The notes under the pieces: model-generated | Databases searched by the model: none | What the model was told of the DNA's origin: nothing | Seen by the model: the letters and a program-made list of their open reading frames with translations, nothing else | Assembly: GCA_013362835.1 (NCBI GenBank) | Contig: JABFVJ010000374.1 | Location: 1 to 10,091, forward strand | Length of the DNA stretch: 10,091 bases | From: Nonomuraea sp. | Lineage (GTDB): Bacteria; Actinomycetota; Actinomycetes; Streptosporangiales; Streptosporangiaceae | Reading direction: 5' to 3' | Shown here: one piece after another, positions 6,281 through 10,091 of the stretch | Layout of the letters: every line of letters starts with the position of its first letter | Numbering within the stretch: the first letter of the stretch is position 1 | Position numbers and translations under genes: made by a program

Positions 6281-7891
6281 ATGGGCCACGTCGAAGTAGG
6301 ACATCTGACTTACGTGCTGCCCGACGGGCGGCCCCTGCTCAACGACGTCTCCTTCCGGATCGGCGACGGAGTCAAGGCCGCGCTCGTCGGGCCCAACGGC
6401 GCGGGCAAGACCACGCTGATGCGGCTGATCGCCGGCGACCTGCAGCCGGTCGAGGGCGGCGTGACCAGCTCCGGCGGGCTCGGCGTGATGCGCCAGTTCA
6501 TCGGCAGCGTGCGCGACGGGAGCAACGTCCGCGACCTGCTGCTCGGCGTCGCCCCGCCGGCCGTGCGCCAGGCGGCCGAGCGGCTCGACGCGGCCGAGCT
6601 GGTGATGATGGAGCGCGACGACGAGAAGGCGCAGATGCGCTACGCGCAGGCCATCAGCGACTACACCGACGCGGGCGGCTACGACATCGAGGTGCTCTGG
6701 GACACGTGCACGGTGTCCGCGCTCGGCGTCCCGTACGACCGGGTGAAATATCGCGACGTGGCCACCCTGTCCGGCGGCGAGCAGAAGCGGCTCGTCCTGG
6801 AGGCGCTGCTGCGCGGCCCCGACCAGACGCTGCTGCTCGACGAGCCCGACAACTACCTCGACGTGCCCGGCAAGGAGTGGCTGGAGCAGCAGCTCAGGGA
6901 GACGTCCAAGACCGTGCTGCTGGTCAGCCACGACCGCCAGCTCCTCGCCAACGCCGCCGACCGCATCGTCACGGTCGAGTCCGGCAACATCTGGATCCAC
7001 GGCGGCGGCTTCACCTCCTACAGCGAGGCCCGCAAGGCCCGCAACGAGCGCCTCGACGAGCTGCGCAGGCGCTGGGACGAGGAGCACGCCAAGCTCAAGG
7101 CCCTGGTCAACATGCTCAAGAACAAGGCCAGGTACAACGACGGCATGGCCGCCCCCTACCACGCGGCCCAGACGCGGCTGCGCAAGTTCGAGGAGGCGGG
7201 CCCGCCCGAGCAGGCCCCCGGCGACCAGAACATCAAGATGCGCCTGCGCGGCGGGCGCACCGGCAAGCGCGCGGTCATCTGCGAGGGCCTGGAGCTGACC
7301 GGCCTCATGCGCCCGTTCGACCTGGAGATCTGGTACGGCGAGCGCGTCGCCGTCCTCGGCTCCAACGGCTCGGGCAAGTCCCACTACCTGCGCCTGCTGG
7401 CCGGCGAGCCGGTCGCGCACAGCGGCGTGGCCAGGCTCGGCGCCCGCGTCGTGCCAGGACATTTCGCCCAGACCCACGCCCGCCCCGACCTGCTCGGCCG
7501 CACGCCCGTCGAGATCGTGATGAGCGAGCACGCCAGGCTCAAGAACGAGGCCATGAAGACGCTGGCCCGCTACGAGCTGGCCGGGCTGGTCGCCGAGCAG
7601 CGGTTCGACACGCTGTCGGGCGGCCAGCAGGCCCGCCTGCAGATCCTGCTGCTGGAGCTGTCGGGCGCGACGCTGCTGCTGCTCGACGAGCCGACCGACA
7701 ACCTCGACCTGGCCAGCGCCGAAGCGCTGCAGGTGGGCCTCGACGCGTTCGACGGCACGGTCATGGCGGTCACCCACGACCGCTGGTTCGCCGCCGACTT
7801 CGACCGCTTCCTGGTCTTCGGCTCCGACGGCACGGTCTACGAGTCGCCCGAGCCGGTCTGGGACGAGACCAGGGTGGTCCGCAGGCGTTAA
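6281..7891 (+). CDS. ABC-F family ATPase (ribosome-associated, no membrane domain)
   Basis: A 536-residue protein with two ATP-binding cassettes and no transmembrane segment, the ABC-F layout. Cassette 1 has Walker A GPNGAGKT (37-44), signature LSGGEQKR (163-170), Walker B LLLDEPDNYLD (184-194) and switch His in VSHD (215-218). The charged helical interdomain linker spans about 245-325 and ends in a basic MRLRGGRTGKR segment. Cassette 2 has GSNGSGKS (360-367), LSGGQQAR (445-452), LLLLDEPTDNLD (465-476) and THDR. ABC-F proteins bind the ribosomal E site, acting in translation or in protection against ribosome-targeting antibiotics. The sequence strongly recalls the mycobacterial Rv1473 type annotated as a macrolide-transport ATP-binding protein, but this comparison is from memory. 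Residue 368 after the second Walker A is His instead of the more common Thr. I chose ATG 6281; the frame is open to 6218, but residues there are non-conserved and would run through the promoter. It is transcribed divergently from the operon and followed by a hairpin. Confidence 0.93.
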   Translation: MGHVEVGHLTYVLPDGRPLLNDVSFRIGDGVKAALVGPNGAGKTTLMRLIAGDLQPVEGGVTSSGGLGVMRQFIGSVRDGSNVRDLLLGVAPPAVRQAAERLDAAELVMMERDDEKAQMRYAQAISDYTDAGGYDIEVLWDTCTVSALGVPYDRVKYRDVATLSGGEQKRLVLEALLRGPDQTLLLDEPDNYLDVPGKEWLEQQLRETSKTVLLVSHDRQLLANAADRIVTVESGNIWIHGGGFTSYSEARKARNERLDELRRRWDEEHAKLKALVNMLKNKARYNDGMAAPYHAAQTRLRKFEEAGPPEQAPGDQNIKMRLRGGRTGKRAVICEGLELTGLMRPFDLEIWYGERVAVLGSNGSGKSHYLRLLAGEPVAHSGVARLGARVVPGHFAQTHARPDLLGRTPVEIVMSEHARLKNEAMKTLARYELAGLVAEQRFDTLSGGQQARLQILLLELSGATLLLLDEPTDNLDLASAEALQVGLDAFDGTVMAVTHDRWFAADFDRFLVFGSDGTVYESPEPVWDETRVVRRR

Positions 7892-7902
7892 AGAGTTGGT
7901 AC

Positions 7903-7926
7903 GCCCGGCGCGTGTCATCGCCGGGC
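7903..7926 (+). terminator. Hairpin terminator candidate after the ABC-F gene
   Basis: GCCCGGCG (7903-7910) and CGCCGGGC (7919-7926) form a perfect 8-bp GC-only stem with an 8-base loop, starting 11 bases after the ABC-F stop. There is no U-tract, as is usual in high-GC actinobacteria. It separates the ABC-F gene from the lipoprotein gene. Confidence 0.6.
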
Positions 7927-7952
7927 CGTGCCCATGCACGGGTTATCACGGC
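7925..7952 (+). repeat. Alternative overlapping hairpin in the lipoprotein leader
   Basis: GCCGTG (7925-7930) can pair with CACGGC (7947-7952), which ends three bases before GTG 7956. Alternatively, CCGTG (7926-7930) can pair with CACGG (7937-7941). The first bases are shared with the preceding terminator-like stem, so the structures are mutually exclusive. If the lipoprotein transcript starts upstream, this could occlude its start codon. Alternatively it is chance in GC-rich DNA. Confidence 0.25.
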
Positions 7953-7955
7953 AAA

Positions 7956-8756
7956 GTGATCCCGCGTAGCCGAACCGTCAGCCTCCTCGCACTCGGGGCG
8001 ATCTGCCTCGCCGGTTGTTCAAGCGAGGACCAGCCAACCCAATCGCTCAAGCCGCTCGTTCTCAAGGAGCAGGTCTCGAACATCGCCAAGTCCTCCGACG
8101 GTTACGCCGTCAACTGGGCGGGCGTGCTCAGCAACGCCAACCCGTGGCACTTCGGCGAGCACGTGGTGGCCACCATCGTGGGCCGCGACGCCGCGGGCAC
8201 CGAGGTGGTGCGCATGGACCAGCCGCTCGACGCCGTGCCGCCGGGCGGCTCCCTGGCCTTCACCGGCCAGGCGTCCACGGCCGAGAAACCGGTCAAGGTG
8301 ACCATCCAGTACCGTCCCGCGCAGTGGCGGCCCGCGGCGCGGATCGCGTCGGCGTTCCAGCGGTTCCCGATTTCGCGCGTCCAGACATTGCGCCAAAAAG
8401 ACGGCTCGTACCTTATTACGGGCTATGTCGGGAATCCGTATCAATTGCCGGCGAGCAGCCTGGTCGTGAACGCCCTGCTCCGCGACGAGACGGGCAAACT
8501 GCTCGCCGGCGGCAGCACGTTCGTGGACGACGTGAAGGCGGGAAGCCCGCCCCGGTTCATCCTCACCGTGGCCGGACTGCCCAAGGGCGCCAAGGTCGAC
8601 AGGACCGAAGTCACCGCCAGGACCTGGGGATCCACCGGCCGGCCGTACGAGGAGCTGGCGATGGGCGGAGCGCTCCCGGTGCACACGGTCAAGCCCACGA
8701 CCGAGCCGTTCGCGGTGGACCGGGGCAGCGAGGCGATGCCAGGGGTAAAACAATAA
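7956..8756 (+). CDS. Lipoprotein with two tandem FxLYD-like domains
   Basis: A 266-residue lipoprotein. The signal peptide (MIPRSRTVSLLALGAIC) ends in a canonical lipobox LAGC with lipidated Cys21, so the protein is anchored on the outer face of the membrane. Two related beta-rich units follow, at about 36-118 and 139-222. Each contains a V..A..RD..G pattern in mid-domain (VVATIVGRDAAG and VVNALLRDETG), then a D.V..G....F..T stretch. This is typical of FxLYD-type immunoglobulin-like domains found in surface proteins, with unknown ligand. The C-terminal 40 residues look unstructured. GTG 7956 is chosen because it puts the lipobox at the right distance; the TTG at 7896 would run through the terminator hairpin. 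No good Shine-Dalgarno is visible. Codons 139-164 are unusually rich in A/T-ending codons. It stands between the ABC-F and sigma genes, and no functional link is evident. Confidence 0.85.
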   Translation: MIPRSRTVSLLALGAICLAGCSSEDQPTQSLKPLVLKEQVSNIAKSSDGYAVNWAGVLSNANPWHFGEHVVATIVGRDAAGTEVVRMDQPLDAVPPGGSLAFTGQASTAEKPVKVTIQYRPAQWRPAARIASAFQRFPISRVQTLRQKDGSYLITGYVGNPYQLPASSLVVNALLRDETGKLLAGGSTFVDDVKAGSPPRFILTVAGLPKGAKVDRTEVTARTWGSTGRPYEELAMGGALPVHTVKPTTEPFAVDRGSEAMPGVKQ

Positions 8757-8813
8757 CGGCATTTATCGTGGTTTAGTGGTATCGAATGCAGAGGGCCTTG
8801 GTAGACAAGCGGC

Positions 8814-8851
8814 GGAACCGGTAGAACTACTAGTTACCGATCCATTACCTT
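8814..8851 (+). promoter_or_regulatory. Candidate promoter(s) upstream of the sigma-factor fusion gene
   Basis: GGAACC (8814-8819) matches the -35 core recognised by many ECF sigma factors, and CCGATC begins 17 bases later (8837), so an ECF-type and possibly self-controlled promoter is conceivable. A second option is TACCTT (8846-8851), a TAnnnT -10 element 7 bases before ATG 8859, giving a nearly leaderless transcript. Between them lies the perfect palindrome AACTA-C-TAGTT (8825-8835). No Shine-Dalgarno precedes the ATG. These readings compete and neither is proven. Confidence 0.35.
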
Positions 8852-8858
8852 CGGTCAC

Positions 8859-10091
8859 ATGAATGACCGCGTTCTGGTGGAGGCACTCCGCGCCCGCGAT
8901 CCAGGAGCCCTCGCCGCTCTCTACGACACGCACGCGGAGAGCGTCTACCGCTACTGCTGGTCCCTCCTTCTCGACACCGACAGCGCCCAGGTGGCCCTGC
9001 GCGACACGCTGATCGCCGCCGAGGCGCACGCGGGCGCCCTGTCCCAGCCCGACAGGCTCCGCGTCTGGCTGCTCGCGCTCGCCAGGATCGAATGCCTGCG
9101 GCGCAGGATGGCCGCGCCGCCCGCCGCCGGCGAGGCCCTGACCGAGGCGCCGCCGCCGGACGACCCGGCCGACGCCGACCTGCGCGTCATGGCCTGGAAC
9201 GCCGTCCTGAGCCTGCCCGCCGCCGACCGCGAGCTGCTGGAGCTCGCGACCAGGCACGAGCTGCCGCCCGCCGACCTGGCCCAGGTGCTCACCATCCCGG
9301 CGCGCCAGGTCGAGCAGGCGCAGGAGCAGGCGCGCGAGCACCTGGCCGACGCCGTCACCGCCGAGATATTGGCCCACAAAGGCCCCTACGACTGCCCGGC
9401 GCGGGCCCGCATCCTCGCCGGGTTCTCCGGCGACCTGACCCGCGAGATGCGCGGGCACCTGGTCAGGCACCTGGCCCGCTGCGAGGTCTGCGCCCCCCAC
9501 CGCGACCGCCAGGTCTCGCCCGCCAAGGTCTTCGAGCTGCTGCCCGCCGCCGCGCTCCCCGACGCGCTCCGCATCAGGGTCATGAGCTGCTTCATCGACC
9601 CCGAGCTGCTGCCCTACCGCCGCTACGTCGCCAGGCGCACGGCCTCGCTGGACGCCGCCGGGTTTCCCGTTTCCGCGCGGCAGCCTGCTCGGCGGTGGCC
9701 TCAGGCGGTGGCGGGCGCGCTGGCGGCGGTCGCGACCGTGGTGGCGATAGCGGTGATCTTCAGCCAGTTCGGCAAGGAGAACGGCGGCCTCGCGGGGGTC
9801 GCGACGGCCGCCTTCCCCGCCACGGGCGAGCCGCCCGGCATCAGGCTGCCCTGGCGGTCCGAGCCCCAGGACGTGCCGTTGACCGTCGAGCCCATCCGCG
9901 ACGATCCGGGCGCCGAGCCGTTCGGCATGCTCGGCTCGACCGCGCCGGTGCCGCCTCCGGCGCTCGTGCCGACGTACGCGCCGGTGTCTCCCGGCCGTAC
10001 GGCCGGTCCGGCGGCTCCCCGTCCGCAGCCGACGCCGCCGCCGGACGAGCCGCCCACGGGCCGCCCCGGCGGGCCGCCGTACGGCGAACCG
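8859..10091 (+). CDS. ECF-like sigma factor fused to zinc-finger anti-sigma domain, membrane helix and Pro-rich tail (partial, 3' end missing)
   Basis: From ATG 8859 the frame stays open for 411 codons to the window edge. Residues 5-85 resemble sigma region 2 (DPGALAALYDTHAESVYRYC, then RVWLLALARIECLRRR), but the usual acidic D-x-E-D/QD-x-F segment is replaced by DSAQVALRDTLIAAE. A Pro-rich linker (86-105) leads to a region-4-like helix-turn-helix at 108-165 (LSLPAADRELLELA, LPPADLAQVLTIPARQVEQ). Residues 175-215 look like a zinc-binding anti-sigma domain, with Cys179 and His204-x3-Cys208-x2-Cys211. A helix at about 281-302 (VAGALAAVATVVAIAVIF) crosses the membrane, and the rest is Pro/Gly-rich and probably extracytoplasmic. 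ECF proteins with C-terminal anti-sigma and membrane extensions are known in actinobacteria (for example the ECF52 type, from memory). It may be a membrane-held sigma factor released by a signal, or a degenerate sigma acting only as a sensor. The start begins with MNDRVLVEALRARD, a typical sigma N-terminus. Confidence 0.8.
   Translation, partial: MNDRVLVEALRARDPGALAALYDTHAESVYRYCWSLLLDTDSAQVALRDTLIAAEAHAGALSQPDRLRVWLLALARIECLRRRMAAPPAAGEALTEAPPPDDPADADLRVMAWNAVLSLPAADRELLELATRHELPPADLAQVLTIPARQVEQAQEQAREHLADAVTAEILAHKGPYDCPARARILAGFSGDLTREMRGHLVRHLARCEVCAPHRDRQVSPAKVFELLPAAALPDALRIRVMSCFIDPELLPYRRYVARRTASLDAAGFPVSARQPARRWPQAVAGALAAVATVVAIAVIFSQFGKENGGLAGVATAAFPATGEPPGIRLPWRSEPQDVPLTVEPIRDDPGAEPFGMLGSTAPVPPPALVPTYAPVSPGRTAGPAAPRPQPTPPPDEPPTGRPGGPPYGEP

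Noticed and set aside
6209..7939. Long open frame on the minus strand opposite the ABC-F gene (576 codons)
   Set aside because: It is a mirror of a well-conserved gene in GC-rich DNA. Its product is Val/Gly/Leu/Gln-rich with no recognisable motif, and its existence follows from the codon bias of the plus-strand gene.
7896..7955. TTG start at 7896 for the lipoprotein
   Set aside because: It would place 20 non-signal residues, including two cysteines, before the signal peptide and translate through the terminator-like hairpin.
8763..9500. Minus-strand frame opposite the sigma-fusion gene
   Set aside because: Low-complexity Gly/Gln/Val/Arg product; the opposite strand carries recognisable sigma and zinc-finger motifs.
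1..10091. Search for CRISPR arrays, tRNAs, transposases and attachment sites
   Set aside because: No regularly spaced direct repeats, cloverleaf-like sequence, transposase motif or flanking duplication was seen by eye.

Overview
The window is very GC-rich, with codons almost always ending in G or C, many GTG starts and frequent AGG arginine codons. Several products are typical of filamentous actinomycetes. I infer an actinobacterium of the Streptosporangiales type (Nonomuraea-like); the genus is a guess from codon style and protein flavour. Nearly every base is coding. I see no tRNA, rRNA, CRISPR array, insertion sequence or phage gene, and no stretch above 300 bases lacks a gene.

Left part (1-1730, plus strand): the 3' end of an enolase-superfamily sugar-acid dehydratase (glucarate dehydratase-like), then after 9 bases a complete S10-family serine carboxypeptidase with no signal peptide. 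Its 3' end overlaps, tail to tail, the end of a minus-strand gene. Next part (1689-3013, minus strand): a small secreted I36-type (SMPI / beta-gamma-crystallin-like) protease inhibitor, followed with a 10-base overlap by an unrecognised cysteine-containing exported protein, probably a lipoprotein. A perfect 12-bp inverted repeat sits just after the inhibitor stop and inside the first codons of the next gene.

Centre (3226-6166, minus strand): a tight three-gene operon reading right to left. It encodes a secreted DUF5005/DUF4185-like protein (probable beta-propeller), an aldose-epimerase-fold protein, and a short-chain dehydrogenase. Both junctions are GTGA stop/start overlaps, which suggests translational coupling. 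The combination suggests handling of an extracellular glycan or sugar, followed by cytoplasmic anomer conversion and oxidation; the substrate is unknown.

Right part (6281 to end, plus strand): an ABC-F ATPase (ribosome-associated, not a transporter), transcribed divergently from the operon and apparently from a leaderless promoter, with a hairpin after its stop. Then comes a lipoprotein with two tandem FxLYD-like domains. The last gene runs off the window and encodes a one-polypeptide sigma factor: degenerate sigma2/sigma4 regions, an anti-sigma-type HxxxCxxC zinc motif, one transmembrane helix and a proline-rich outer tail.

The items most worth following are the membrane-tethered sigma/anti-sigma fusion, the coupled secreted-propeller/epimerase/dehydrogenase operon, and the hairpin embedded in the inhibitor/lipoprotein junction.
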